Below the pieces are notes generated by a model. That model had not been told where the DNA came from. It did not search any database and was given only the letters and a program-made list of their open reading frames with translations. 64,000 bases of DNA, from NCBI GenBank assembly GCA_028287745.1, contig JAQBPB010000018.1, forward strand, positions 1 to 64,000. The letters are read 5' to 3'. Within the stretch, counting starts at the first letter, position 1. Each line of letters begins with the position of its first letter. This document shows positions 16,509 through 26,002 of this stretch, in pieces. The stretch comes from Chloroflexota bacterium (GTDB lineage Bacteria > Chloroflexota > Chloroflexia > Chloroheliales > Chloroheliaceae). The position numbers and the translations under genes were made by a program.

Positions 16509-19500
16509 ATGAGTAACAATTTTCCCGGTAATGCCAGCAATTCGAACAGAGCTAACCTGATAGATAACCGCTATGCGTTAAACCAATTGCTGGGTCAGGG
16601 TACTTTTGGCCGGGTCTTTCTGGCAAGCGACCTTAAATTTAGCCCGCCGCGGCAGGTTGCCCTAAAAATCTTTCATCAACAGTTCCTGAGTGACGCGCAA
16701 ACCGTTAAAGAAATTGCCCATGAGGCTTCGGCCCTGGCGACCCTTGACCATCCCAATATACTGCGGGTTATAGATTATACCGTCACTTCCGAACTGGCCT
16801 ATATTGTCACTAACTATGCTTCAGGCGGGTCACTGACCGCTAAAATCAGGCCGGGAGCCGGTCAACCACCCCGGCAAATGCCTTTTCCCGAAGTAGCCCG
16901 CTACCTGGAACAAATTTGTGATGCCCTGGACGAAGCGCACGCCCACGGCCTGATACACCGCGACATCAAGCCGCATAATATTTTAATCGACCACCGGCAG
17001 CGTCCGCTCCTGGCCGATTTTGGCCTGGCAGCCGTATTGAGCGGGTCCCAGGCTTCTTCCAACCTAGTTGACCTGAATTACAGCGGCACCCCGGCTTACA
17101 TGTCCCCGGAACAATGGCTGGGCCACGCCGGGAAAGCCAGTGATATTTACGCCGTGGGCGTAATGGCCTACCAGCTTATAACAGGGCAAACTCCCTACCA
17201 GGGCAGCCACCTGGAGTTGATGGGCCAGCACCTTAACTCGCGCATACCCAGGCTCAGCGACCGGGCACCAGGGCTTGTTTATCCACCGGCCCTGGACGAG
17301 GTTTTCGCGGCTGTACTGGCTAAAGACCCTAAACAGCGTACCCGTCCGGCTCTGGAATTCTACCGGAATTTTCAAGCCGCGCTCAACCAGGGCCACCCGG
17401 TAGCCCGGCCTAACCTGCCTGCTCAAAATCAAATTCCGGATACCCGGCCTGGCGGCAACCCTGTCCAGCCTGCAACCAATTCCAGGCCGATAATCCCGGC
17501 GGTCCCGCTACACCCGGCCGGACCGCCAACTCAACCACCGCCTACAATACCCGGCAGGCAGCAATACCCTACCCCTCCCGGCCAGGCTACATCTTCACAC
17601 CAGGCACAGTTCCAACCGGGTCAGGCTGCACCATCGCACCAGGGGCCATTTCAAGCTGGACCGCCGCCCCTGCCCGGACCTAACCCGGTGCCACAATCGG
17701 TCGCACCTCCGGCCAACCAGCGCCCGCCCGCTCGCAATAAAAGCTTTTTGATTATTGGTATAGCCGGGTTGATTCTAGCCCTGGCCCTGGCCGCCGGGCT
17801 GGTATTTTTACTTGTCAATCCCGGCCCTAAAGCTACCGAAACACCGGTAGCACTGGCTGCTACTGCCACCGCCGCGCCCACCACTGGAAACTTACTGGCA
17901 ACTGTCACGACTGCCCCGGCCGTGACAACCCTACCGCCGGTTACCCCTACCCTCCCACCGACTTCAGCCCCAAAAGTCCAGCCCACCTTCCAGCTATTCC
18001 AGTCTTCCCCGGCCCTGCCCGGCCACTCGCTGGGAGTTAACGGGGTTGCTTTTAGCCCGGACGGTAAAACGCTGGTTTCGGCCGGGGATGATAACACCCT
18101 TAAAATCAGGGATACCGCGTCCGGCACAATCCTTAAAACCCTGCAGAACCACTCCGACATTATCCTGGGTGTGACATTCAGCCCGGACGGTAAAATTATT
18201 GCTTCGGCCAGCCGCGATAAAACTCTCAAATTGTGGGACACAGTTTCCGGAAAAGTGCTCAACACCCTGGAAGGCCACACCAGCGCCGTCCGGACGGTCG
18301 CCTTCAGCCCTGATGGCAAAATGCTGGTGTCCGGCGGTAACGATAAAACCGTCCGCTCATGGGAGGTCGCCACCGGCAAGCCGGTAAACATTCTGCAAGG
18401 ACATATTGGCATCGTCAACTCGGTCGCTTTCAGCCCCGATGGTAAAACTATTGCCTCTTCCAGTGACGATACCACCATCAAGTTATGGGAACCGGACAAC
18501 GGAAATTTACGCCGCACCATCCAGGGGCAGGGTTCGTATATCGGTTCGGTTGCTTTCAGTCCGGATAACCAAATCCTGGCTTCGGGCAACGCGGACGGTA
18601 CGCTCAGGCTTTTGGAAGTTTCGTCCGGTAAACAGCTAAACACTCTGAACGGGCATACCGCCCCCGTAAAGACCGTTGCTTACAGCCCGGACGGAAGATT
18701 TATTGCCTCGGCCGGTCAGGACAATACTTTCAAGTTGTGGGAAGCTGCCACCGGCAAGCCGATCAATTCGGTCCAGTACACCTTGAACTGGCTGGCCTTC
18801 AGCCCGGACAGCAAGACCCTGGCTACTGCCGGTCCGGATAAAACCGTCAGAATATGGGAAGTTGCCAGCGGCAAACAACTTAATTCTTTTCACGCTCTGA
18901 CCGATTTAATCCTTTCGGTTGCTATCAGCGCAGATGGTAAGACGCTGGTATCGTCCAGCGATGATGTAATAATAAAAGTGTGGGATGGAACAACCGGCAA
19001 AACTTTACGGACCCTGCAGGGCCACACCGCCTCGGTCAGGTCGGTCGCGATTAGCCCGGACGGGAAAAACATCGCCTCGGCCAGTTATGATAGGACCATC
19101 AAACTGTGGGAAGCCGGGTCCGGGAAACTTCTTGCAAGCATGCCGGATAGCGCCCGGGCCGTGGGCTTTAGCCCGGACGGCAAGACCCTGGCCTCGGCCG
19201 GTGATGACAACACTATTAAACTGTGGTATGCCGATACCGGAACGTTATATAATACCCTACAGGGCCATTCCGAAAGCGTCACCGCCGTAACTTTCAGCCT
19301 GGATAGCCGGACCATCGCCTCCGCCGGGGCCGATAATACTGTCAAGTTGTGGGATGCGACTACCGGCAAACTCTTGAATTCCCACCAGGATAGCGCCAAC
19401 TGGCTGGCCTTCAGCCCGGACGGTCAATTGCTGGTATCTGCCGGAAACGACAAAACCATCAAGCTGTATGATATAGCGGCCGATAAAGTTTCACGCACCT

Positions 19501-19736
19501 TGCAGGGCCATACGGCGGCGGTTTCGTTTGTAGCCTTCAGCCAGGACAGTAAATATATTATCAGCGGAGCAGGTGATAAACTGGTTAAAATCTGGGATTT
19601 GGCCGGAAACCAGCTTTTTACCACGACAATTGACCAGACCTTTGCCCTGAATACTCTGTCCCTGACCCCCGACAGTAAACTCCTGCTAACCGGCCACCTC
19701 GACGGCTCCCTCAAAGTCTGGCAGATTCAATTTTAA
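16509..19736 (+). CDS. Membrane Ser/Thr protein kinase with 14 extracytoplasmic WD40 repeats
   Basis: A 1075-residue PknB-type kinase. The Gly loop GQGTFGRV is at residues 29-36, catalytic Lys53, HRDIKPHN with Asp155 and DFG at 170-172. SPEQWLG follows in the activation segment. After a Pro/Gln-rich linker comes one TM segment (~412-438, IIGIAGLILALALAAGLVFLL), a Thr/Pro stalk and then 14 WD40 units (~500-1075), enough for two seven-bladed propellers. The propellers would be outside the membrane and the kinase inside, so this could be a surface sensor. I chose the ATG at 16509 over TTG 16458, since the latter precedes the predicted transcript start. It opens the EccC-like locus. The many near-identical repeats (FSPDGK, IKLW) show recent internal duplication. 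Confidence 0.93.
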   Translation: MSNNFPGNASNSNRANLIDNRYALNQLLGQGTFGRVFLASDLKFSPPRQVALKIFHQQFLSDAQTVKEIAHEASALATLDHPNILRVIDYTVTSELAYIVTNYASGGSLTAKIRPGAGQPPRQMPFPEVARYLEQICDALDEAHAHGLIHRDIKPHNILIDHRQRPLLADFGLAAVLSGSQASSNLVDLNYSGTPAYMSPEQWLGHAGKASDIYAVGVMAYQLITGQTPYQGSHLELMGQHLNSRIPRLSDRAPGLVYPPALDEVFAAVLAKDPKQRTRPALEFYRNFQAALNQGHPVARPNLPAQNQIPDTRPGGNPVQPATNSRPIIPAVPLHPAGPPTQPPPTIPGRQQYPTPPGQATSSHQAQFQPGQAAPSHQGPFQAGPPPLPGPNPVPQSVAPPANQRPPARNKSFLIIGIAGLILALALAAGLVFLLVNPGPKATETPVALAATATAAPTTGNLLATVTTAPAVTTLPPVTPTLPPTSAPKVQPTFQLFQSSPALPGHSLGVNGVAFSPDGKTLVSAGDDNTLKIRDTASGTILKTLQNHSDIILGVTFSPDGKIIASASRDKTLKLWDTVSGKVLNTLEGHTSAVRTVAFSPDGKMLVSGGNDKTVRSWEVATGKPVNILQGHIGIVNSVAFSPDGKTIASSSDDTTIKLWEPDNGNLRRTIQGQGSYIGSVAFSPDNQILASGNADGTLRLLEVSSGKQLNTLNGHTAPVKTVAYSPDGRFIASAGQDNTFKLWEAATGKPINSVQYTLNWLAFSPDSKTLATAGPDKTVRIWEVASGKQLNSFHALTDLILSVAISADGKTLVSSSDDVIIKVWDGTTGKTLRTLQGHTASVRSVAISPDGKNIASASYDRTIKLWEAGSGKLLASMPDSARAVGFSPDGKTLASAGDDNTIKLWYADTGTLYNTLQGHSESVTAVTFSLDSRTIASAGADNTVKLWDATTGKLLNSHQDSANWLAFSPDGQLLVSAGNDKTIKLYDIAADKVSRTLQGHTAAVSFVAFSQDSKYIISGAGDKLVKIWDLAGNQLFTTTIDQTFALNTLSLTPDSKLLLTGHLDGSLKVWQIQF

Positions 19737-19901
19737 GGTTGCTTCTACTCGACAAAGTCCACCGGATAACCCGTTAATATAGGGGAAATTGATTTTTTGT
19801 CCTGGGAAAGTAACTTTCATCACATTAAGAAATGGCTATTCCAGGTAAAATATAGCTAGCCTTAGACAGCCCGGTATACTTTCGTCAGAACAAATTATTA
19901 C

Positions 19902-19931
19902 TTGACCATGTTCAACCTGGTGCAGTATACT
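19902..19931 (+). promoter_or_regulatory. Promoter of the ubiquitin-like/EccC operon
   Basis: TTGACC (19902-19907), an 18-base spacer and TATACT (19926-19931) in the 301-base gap after the kinase gene. The leader to the ATG at 20038 would be ~100 bases. This suggests the secretion-like genes can be expressed apart from the kinase. Nothing else is recognised in 19737-20037. Confidence 0.55.
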
Positions 19932-20037
19932 TAACATTAAAATATTACTAGTACGCATTGCCTTAAGTAATATATCTGATAAAGTTACCTCTATCTGACC
20001 TGATTGCCTGCGGTTTACGCTTGCCGGAGGATATTTA

Positions 20038-21297
20038 ATGCCCACGCTCGTTCCGGTTATGATAAAAGACCCCAGTGGCGCTTTGCTACTGACGCTTAAT
20101 GTACCCCTGGAATATACGGCTGCCCGTTTGTTGGCCGACCTGGTAGAAGCCAGCGATCTGGACCTGGTGGAGCCTACGGGCACTCTTTTGCGTTACGAAC
20201 TGGCCCGGACCGATGGAAAACCGCTCCCGGCCCATACAACTTTTTTTACAACCGGCTTGCTGCGCGGCGAAGCCCTTTTTTTGCGTCAAATCAGGACTGG
20301 CCGTAAAGCGCCCCGGCCCGCCCTCCAGGCGCTCCACCAGGCCCGGCTGGAATTAGAAGAAGACCTGGATTATATAGACAACCGCGCCTCCCAGAAGCCG
20401 GAGAATGCGCAGGCGGTAAGCTACTGGAAAGACGCCTTAAGGTGGCAGGTCTGCCAGTCCTACGAACCGGCCCTGCAAATTCTCCTGGAAAAGCGCCAGG
20501 AACTGATCGACTCGTTGAATACACTCACCCAGCCAACCAACCGGCCTTACCAGGGTGGCAGCGGGGCGGCCCTGCTGGCTCCTGACCCAACCCAGATCAG
20601 GAACGACCTGGCAATCCTGACCGGCGAAATCAAAACCCTTTTCCGGGAAGCCCTGGGCAGCCAGATGACAATTTCCGGTTATGAACCTTTCGCGGAACTA
20701 CTGGCCCTTTCGGCTACGGAAGCTTTTCTCAAGGCCGACCGGGCTTTCCGGGCGGAACTTATGGAAATGTTTATCCGTGGCAGCTATTTACTGGGGCGCA
20801 GCCAGCGCTACAAAGAGGCCCGCGACTTTGCCACCCTGGCTAAAAAGCTGGAACCGGACAACGAAATAGCAACGGCCCTGGAATGGATGGGCCAGCAATA
20901 TTTAAGCTTCCAGGCCGCAATCGAGCCGGAGGACCGGCTGGAACTGGCCCGCTCGATCTATGCCGCCGATGAAACCTACGGCAACATTGCCCAGGACTTG
21001 CGCGAAGTGGTCCGCCAGACCCGCGATGGGCCGTCTAAACCGCTGGGCCGCCAGGGGTTGGGACCTGGCTACCAGGACCAGCCCCCCGGTTACGGCTACC
21101 CACCCGGCGGGCAACCCGGCTATCAATTCCCGGCCGGGGGCAGTTATCCGGGAATGGTGGGCGTGAGTAGCGGACCCGGCAACCGGCCGTCCGGCCCGCG
21201 TAAGCGTTCGCTCATCCAGGTAGTTTATCCCTGGGTTATAAGTTTTCTAATTCTATTTACGTTAGCGGTATTGTGCTACTGGATCCTGGCTACTTGA
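20038..21297 (+). CDS. Ubiquitin-like (YukD/EccD-type) domain protein with C-terminal membrane anchor
   Basis: A 419-residue protein. The first ~80 residues have the beta-grasp pattern of YukD/EccD N-terminal domains (VPVMIKDPSGALLLTLNVP, LLADLVEASDL, LLRYELAR). The middle (~95-330) is helical and contains a TPR-like pair (RSQRYKEARDFATLAKKLEPDNE). A Gly/Pro/Tyr-rich stretch follows (~345-385). One TM segment (VVYPWVISFLILFTLAVLCYW) ends the chain at the C-terminus, so it is a tail-anchored cytoplasmic protein rather than an 11-TM EccD. GGAGG lies 8 bases before the ATG. Its stop overlaps the next start by one base, indicating translational coupling. Ubiquitin-like folds with EccC ATPases are a hallmark of type VII secretion. 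Confidence 0.75.
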   Translation: MPTLVPVMIKDPSGALLLTLNVPLEYTAARLLADLVEASDLDLVEPTGTLLRYELARTDGKPLPAHTTFFTTGLLRGEALFLRQIRTGRKAPRPALQALHQARLELEEDLDYIDNRASQKPENAQAVSYWKDALRWQVCQSYEPALQILLEKRQELIDSLNTLTQPTNRPYQGGSGAALLAPDPTQIRNDLAILTGEIKTLFREALGSQMTISGYEPFAELLALSATEAFLKADRAFRAELMEMFIRGSYLLGRSQRYKEARDFATLAKKLEPDNEIATALEWMGQQYLSFQAAIEPEDRLELARSIYAADETYGNIAQDLREVVRQTRDGPSKPLGRQGLGPGYQDQPPGYGYPPGGQPGYQFPAGGSYPGMVGVSSGPGNRPSGPRKRSLIQVVYPWVISFLILFTLAVLCYWILAT

Positions 21298-22052
21298 TGG
21301 AAAAATTAGAAGCAAGAATTAGAAGGGATGTGCGGCTGGTAACCCTGGTCCTGGCGTTACTGATTGGCCTGGCGCTGGGCTGCCAGCTTGATATTTCTCT
21401 TAATAAGAAAAGTTTTGCCCCAAATCCTCTTTTAATGGCGACCGGGATGGTGCCTGGCTTGCTGGTTGGACTGATAGTCCTGGCTTTTCTAAAGCGGCAC
21501 CTAATCCGGCCTGGCTTGCGGCTGGTCAGCCCTTTTTGGATAGGCATGCTGGCAGCGCCGGTAGCGGTCAGCGGGTTCGTCTTCTGGCAGCGGGCCGATG
21601 TCCCCATGGACTGGCGGCCGGTAATTGCCGCCGGCCTAATCGCTACGCTACCGGGAGCGCTGCTGGGCTGGTTGGTGGCCTGGCTGGCTAGTAAGGGTAT
21701 TCGCAAGCTTGAAGCCCCCGCGATCATCAGCCAGTCGGCTATCCGTTTGAGTGAGGATATTAAACTGTTGCAACAGGTCCACCCCGGGGCCACCGGCCAA
21801 CTTCACCGGATCGGGGAAACCTTTCTGGCCTTACTTCGCATCCCCCGGCAGCGGGAAATAATGGTTTTTTATGTTGAATGTGGAGAAGAGTATCCCCAGT
21901 ACCCGCCGCGTACGATTGGCCTGGAACTGGAACTCCTCAATAACAGCCAAACCGAACGCATTCCCTATACCGCACCGATTTTAGGGTTCTGGAACCCGCA
22001 TTACAGCCTGGTAGATATAGTTAACGAAGCCCTGTATCTGACCAAGCATTAG
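21297..22052 (+). CDS. Multispanning membrane protein of the EccC-like locus
   Basis: A 251-residue protein. The start at 21297 overlaps the previous stop (TGATG), which I prefer to the upstream GTG at 21273. A short basic N-terminus (EKLEARIRRDVR) leads into about four TM segments (residues ~14-32, 45-65, 80-98, 108-132). A cytoplasmic domain of ~115 residues follows (LSEDIKLLQQVHPGATGQLHRIGE, VFYVECGEEYPQYPP, ending in a helix). I recognise no family. Its place between the ubiquitin-like protein and the ATPase, with 18 bases to the latter, makes it a probable structural component of the same membrane complex. Confidence 0.7.
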   Translation: MEKLEARIRRDVRLVTLVLALLIGLALGCQLDISLNKKSFAPNPLLMATGMVPGLLVGLIVLAFLKRHLIRPGLRLVSPFWIGMLAAPVAVSGFVFWQRADVPMDWRPVIAAGLIATLPGALLGWLVAWLASKGIRKLEAPAIISQSAIRLSEDIKLLQQVHPGATGQLHRIGETFLALLRIPRQREIMVFYVECGEEYPQYPPRTIGLELELLNNSQTERIPYTAPILGFWNPHYSLVDIVNEALYLTKH

Positions 22053-22070
22053 CGCAAGGTAAGTAATACT

Positions 22071-25000
22071 ATGGCAAATGACGGTACAATTATTTTTAAC
22101 CGGCCTCCTCGCCCGCCCCACGAACTTCCTACCGGGACAGTTGAGATTCCTCGGCCACCCGCGCCTGACTTTAAGGGCACTAAAATGCAGTGGACCCTGG
22201 TCCTGGCGCCGGTCATCCTGGGAGTCCTGACCGTAACGGCCCTGATTGCGGTCGCCGTTTTGCGGCCCAACAGCAATCTCCTTTTTGCCCTGGCGACTAC
22301 CGTTTCTTCGCTCGGTTTTGTGATAGCCGGGGTCCTGAGCCTGGCCGATAAATTGACCAAAGACCGGGCCAATCGCCAGGAATACAAGGTTCAGCTTGTC
22401 GACATTGAAACCAAGTTGCGCGATTTCCGGCGGCAGCAGCAAACCAGCTTGCGCTATCTCTACCCGGACATGAGCCAGATTGCCGAATGGCCCCAGCTGC
22501 CAAACCCGCCCCGCCTGTGGGAACGGCGCGTGGACGACCAGGACTTTTTCAAAGTGCGGATGGGCATCGGCTCCCGGCCCAGTACGGTCGAAGTGCGCCT
22601 GAGCCCTTCGGAAAAGAAAGTACCGATGCTGGAAGAAGCGAACCGGGTGGCTAACGAATACCGCCAGGTCTCGGATGTGCCGGACCTGGCCGAAATTTTC
22701 GAAGTCGGCTCGATGGGTATTGTCGGCAATCCCTACCAGACTTCAGCACTCGTCCGGGCTATGATGTGCCACCTTTCGGCCCATCATTCGCCGGAAGACG
22801 TCAAGATTATGGCGACCTATTCGGCGGAACGGCGCGACGAGTGGTTCTGGCTGGGCTGGCTGCCGCATACCCTGGACGATAAGGGCCATCCCCGGCTGGC
22901 TTCACATTCCGACCAGCTTGCTGAAATCAGCAACTTTATGATTGAGGTCATGAAACGGCGCGAGATAGTCCGGTATAACTCCGGCTCGGACCAGAATTCG
23001 GGAATTAAAAAGGATTTCAGGACGAAAAAACCCTTCATGTTCCCCTGCTATCTGTGGGTTATTGAAGATTTCGAACTGGTACAGGATGACCCGGCAATCA
23101 AGCGGATTTTTGAAGTAGGGGCCGATTTTGGGGTCTTTCTACTCATAACAACTCCCAACCCGGCGGGTGTGCCGGAACGCTGCCGGGCGGTAGCCACCAT
23201 CCGGCCCAACGGCCAGGTAACTTATGAAGTTTCGGGCGAAAACGGCCGCAAAGCCACCCTGCAACCAGATATGTGCGATGTCAATTGGGCCGAGCAATTC
23301 GCCCTCTCTATGGCGCCGCTCCAACTTAAAGCCGCCAGCGGCCGGGGTGAACTGCCGATCAACTTGCGAATGCTCGAAATGGACGATTGGAACATCAAAG
23401 CCAGCCTGGGCGAGCAGTTCGACCCCTCGGTGTTCTGGAACCGCTCCTCGGTCGGCACCCTTAAAGCACCGATTGGGCGTCTTTTCGGCGGCCAGCCGCT
23501 CTACCTGGATATTTCAGATAAAGGCCACGGCCCTCACGGCATTATCGCCGGTACGACCGGTAGCGGCAAGAGCGAGTTGTTACTGACCATTGTCAGCGCC
23601 CTGGCCCTGGCTAATAGCCCGGATAACCTGAACTTTATCCTGGGTGACTTCAAAGGCGGTCTGGCCTTCAATCCCTTCAAGACTTTGCCGCACGTGGTCG
23701 GGATGATGAGTAACCTGGACCTGACCATCGTGGAACGCGCTATGACGGCCCTCTTTTCCGAACTGCAATACCGCCAGCGCTTGCTGGACAAAGAGGGGGT
23801 CGCCCATATCCGGGATTACCAGCGCAAGAAGCCCCGGGCGGAAGTGCCGATGCCTTATCTTCTGGTCATTATCGACGAATTCGCCGAGATGAAAGAGCAA
23901 GCGCCCGACTTCATGGAAAAAATTGTCAATATCGCCCGCCTGGGCCGGACCCTGGGGGTCCACATGGTGCTGGCGACACAGCGGCCCGCCGGGGTGGTAA
24001 GCGGTCAACTTAACTCTAATACCAACTTCCGCCTGTGTCTGCGGGTGGTTGCCCCAGAAGATAGCGCCGATATGCTGGGCCGGAAAGACGCCTTCCTTAT
24101 TCCCAGCAACCGGCCGGGCCGCTGCTTTATCAAGGTCGGCAGCGATATTTTCGAACAGTTCCAGGTAGCCCGGGTAGCGATTCCTTTTGGGCCAAACCTG
24201 GCCGAGTCCGAAGCCGATAAGCCGGTGGTCAGCGTGATTGACCGGCACTGGAGCGCCGCCCCCCTGGTTGCCCAGGCTCCCGGCAGCGGTAAGAAAAAAG
24301 CCAGCGAGGAGCAGGAAATCCTGCCGATGGACTATGACGTAATCAACGATTTGTGCGTCAAGGCGGCGGCGAGGATGACCCTGCGCAACAAGCACCGGCC
24401 CTGGCTGGACCCCATGGGGTCCGAATATTTCCTGCCGGATTTCCTGGAAGGCAAGGCCTTTGATGTAAAGCGCATGACCTGGCCCAAAGAGCCGCCTTTC
24501 GGCTATGGGATAGTTCCAATCGCCTTCCTGGATGACGTGGTCAAGCAAGAACAGCGCACCTTCTATATCAATTTGCTGGAAGAAGGTAGTTACTGTATCA
24601 GCGGGTTAGCCCAGTCCGGTAAGACCAATGTCTTACGGACTATGGTCACCAGCCTGGCGCTGACCCACGCCCCGGATGACATGAGTTTTTACATCCTGGA
24701 TATGGGCGGCACTTTGCGGCCTTTCGCCCAGTTGCCCCACAAAACAACCTATGTTGGCATGGCCGCCGCCACATCCTTAAAAGGTATTGTCAAAGAACTT
24801 TACGAAGAATTGCAGAACCGGCGGCAGTTATTCGCGGAAAAAGGCGTGCTGGACATTACCTCTTTCCGGACGGTAACCGGGCCGGGCGAAAGAGTACCCA
24901 GCATCTTTATCGCTTTTGATAACTACGCTACCATCCGGCACAACCCCTCTTACGACAACGAGCAACTTAAGGCGCTCGTCCGGGAAGGCCGTTCTTACGG

Positions 25001-25910
25001 GATGCACGTCGCTATTACAATGGACCGGGGAGCTGACTTTGAATTTGGCCGGATGGCCGGGCAGTTCCTGCAAATCTCCCTGCGCCAGGCCCGGGAAGAT
25101 ATTCTGTTCACGGTCCCCAAGAACATGATTGGTAGCTGGAACGGAATACCGGGGCGCTGCTTTATTAAAGGCGACCACAACAAGCCACCCCTGGAGCTAC
25201 AGGTCCTGTTGCCCTGCAAGGTAGAGATTGACGAGCAAACCCGCGCCCTGGAAGACCTGGTAATAGATACCTTGAAACCGGCCGCAATGGCGAACCCGGC
25301 CTGGGCCAGACTGAATATACCACCCGAAGAAAAAGCCCCGGTCGAACCGCCCAAACCGGTCCTGGCCCCGTTACCCGTGCCGGTTATAGCGGCCAGACCG
25401 GCCCCGGCAGCCACGGACCAGGCAGTGGTCGGGCCAAATGCGGTTGTTGAAAAGCAGCCCCTGGCCGAAAGCTGGGATGAGCTATTTGCCATTGACGAAC
25501 CGGCATCAATTGGCGGTGAAGAAGACCAGGGAGCGGTATCGGCCCCGGCGAAAACTAACCTGGCGGCGGCCTGGGACGACCTTTTCGCTATTGATGAACC
25601 GGCCATCGTAGCCGAGCCTGACGAGGTACCGGGGCTTTTAGCCGCGCTGACCGGCCAGCCCGGACAACACAGTGTCCCGGCATCAACAAGGCAGGCCCAA
25701 CCCGATACAAACGCCCAGTCCGCGCCGGGTACACCACAGCCGCCCTTGAAAAGTCCGCCGCCTCCCGCGGCTAACGTTTCACCGACCGGCGAAATCTGGA
25801 ATGATTTTTTCAAAGTAGATGAACCGGCCAGTTATGCCGCCGAGGAAACTAACGGCGGGAACAATCGAAAAGGCGCCCCGCAAAAATCCGATAAGCAGTT
25901 GCGAAATTAA
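22071..25910 (+). CDS. EccC/EssC-like FtsK-family ATPase with two ATPase domains
   Basis: A 1279-residue motor protein of type VII secretion type. Two TM segments lie at residues ~42-85 (WTLVLAPVILGVLTVTALIA and the next), then a linker. The first FtsK/SpoIIIE domain has Walker A GTTGSGKSE at ~493 and Walker B LLVIIDEFAE at ~597. The second has Walker A GLAQSGKTN at ~844, but its Walker B is IFIAFDNYA (~943), lacking the catalytic acid, so domain 2 may bind more than hydrolyse ATP. There is no third domain. The acidic, Pro-rich tail (~1090-1279) carries three copies of W-[DN]-x-[LF]-F-x-[IV]-D-E-P-A. It is the core of the operon 20038-25910. FtsK proper is excluded by the missing gamma domain and the tandem ATPase modules. 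Confidence 0.88.
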   Translation: MANDGTIIFNRPPRPPHELPTGTVEIPRPPAPDFKGTKMQWTLVLAPVILGVLTVTALIAVAVLRPNSNLLFALATTVSSLGFVIAGVLSLADKLTKDRANRQEYKVQLVDIETKLRDFRRQQQTSLRYLYPDMSQIAEWPQLPNPPRLWERRVDDQDFFKVRMGIGSRPSTVEVRLSPSEKKVPMLEEANRVANEYRQVSDVPDLAEIFEVGSMGIVGNPYQTSALVRAMMCHLSAHHSPEDVKIMATYSAERRDEWFWLGWLPHTLDDKGHPRLASHSDQLAEISNFMIEVMKRREIVRYNSGSDQNSGIKKDFRTKKPFMFPCYLWVIEDFELVQDDPAIKRIFEVGADFGVFLLITTPNPAGVPERCRAVATIRPNGQVTYEVSGENGRKATLQPDMCDVNWAEQFALSMAPLQLKAASGRGELPINLRMLEMDDWNIKASLGEQFDPSVFWNRSSVGTLKAPIGRLFGGQPLYLDISDKGHGPHGIIAGTTGSGKSELLLTIVSALALANSPDNLNFILGDFKGGLAFNPFKTLPHVVGMMSNLDLTIVERAMTALFSELQYRQRLLDKEGVAHIRDYQRKKPRAEVPMPYLLVIIDEFAEMKEQAPDFMEKIVNIARLGRTLGVHMVLATQRPAGVVSGQLNSNTNFRLCLRVVAPEDSADMLGRKDAFLIPSNRPGRCFIKVGSDIFEQFQVARVAIPFGPNLAESEADKPVVSVIDRHWSAAPLVAQAPGSGKKKASEEQEILPMDYDVINDLCVKAAARMTLRNKHRPWLDPMGSEYFLPDFLEGKAFDVKRMTWPKEPPFGYGIVPIAFLDDVVKQEQRTFYINLLEEGSYCISGLAQSGKTNVLRTMVTSLALTHAPDDMSFYILDMGGTLRPFAQLPHKTTYVGMAAATSLKGIVKELYEELQNRRQLFAEKGVLDITSFRTVTGPGERVPSIFIAFDNYATIRHNPSYDNEQLKALVREGRSYGMHVAITMDRGADFEFGRMAGQFLQISLRQAREDILFTVPKNMIGSWNGIPGRCFIKGDHNKPPLELQVLLPCKVEIDEQTRALEDLVIDTLKPAAMANPAWARLNIPPEEKAPVEPPKPVLAPLPVPVIAARPAPAATDQAVVGPNAVVEKQPLAESWDELFAIDEPASIGGEEDQGAVSAPAKTNLAAAWDDLFAIDEPAIVAEPDEVPGLLAALTGQPGQHSVPASTRQAQPDTNAQSAPGTPQPPLKSPPPPAANVSPTGEIWNDFFKVDEPASYAAEETNGGNNRKGAPQKSDKQLRN
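25470..25832 (+). repeat. Three copies of a WDxLFxIDEPA motif in the EccC-like tail
   Basis: Copies start at residues 1134 (ESWDELFAIDEPAS), 1166 (AAWDDLFAIDEPAI) and 1241 (EIWNDFFKVDEPAS) of the ATPase. They are separated by low-complexity Pro/Ala/Gln linkers of unequal length. Such a layout suggests a short linear motif bound repeatedly by one partner. Confidence 0.8.
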
Positions 25911-26002
25911 GCGGAAATTTAAGTAACCGGCAAAAAGCCCGGCGCTAACCACTTTCATTGTTGGTGGCTAACGGGTTATAAATTCACCACAAAAGGGGAT
26001 TC

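Noticed and set aside
17651..18643. Minus-strand frame of 330 codons opposite the kinase/WD40 gene
   Set aside because: It mirrors the WD40 and linker codons (repeated LPSGLKAT pattern is the reverse of FSPDG), so it is an artefact of repeat-rich coding DNA.
18010..19736. Regularly spaced near-identical DNA units resembling a repeat array
   Set aside because: Spacing (~125 bases) and in-frame coding show WD40 protein repeats, not CRISPR; no CRISPR array or cas gene was seen anywhere.
23580..25813. Two long minus-strand frames opposite the EccC-like gene
   Set aside because: Both lie wholly inside a gene with clear ATPase motifs and have no ribosome-binding site or family resemblance.
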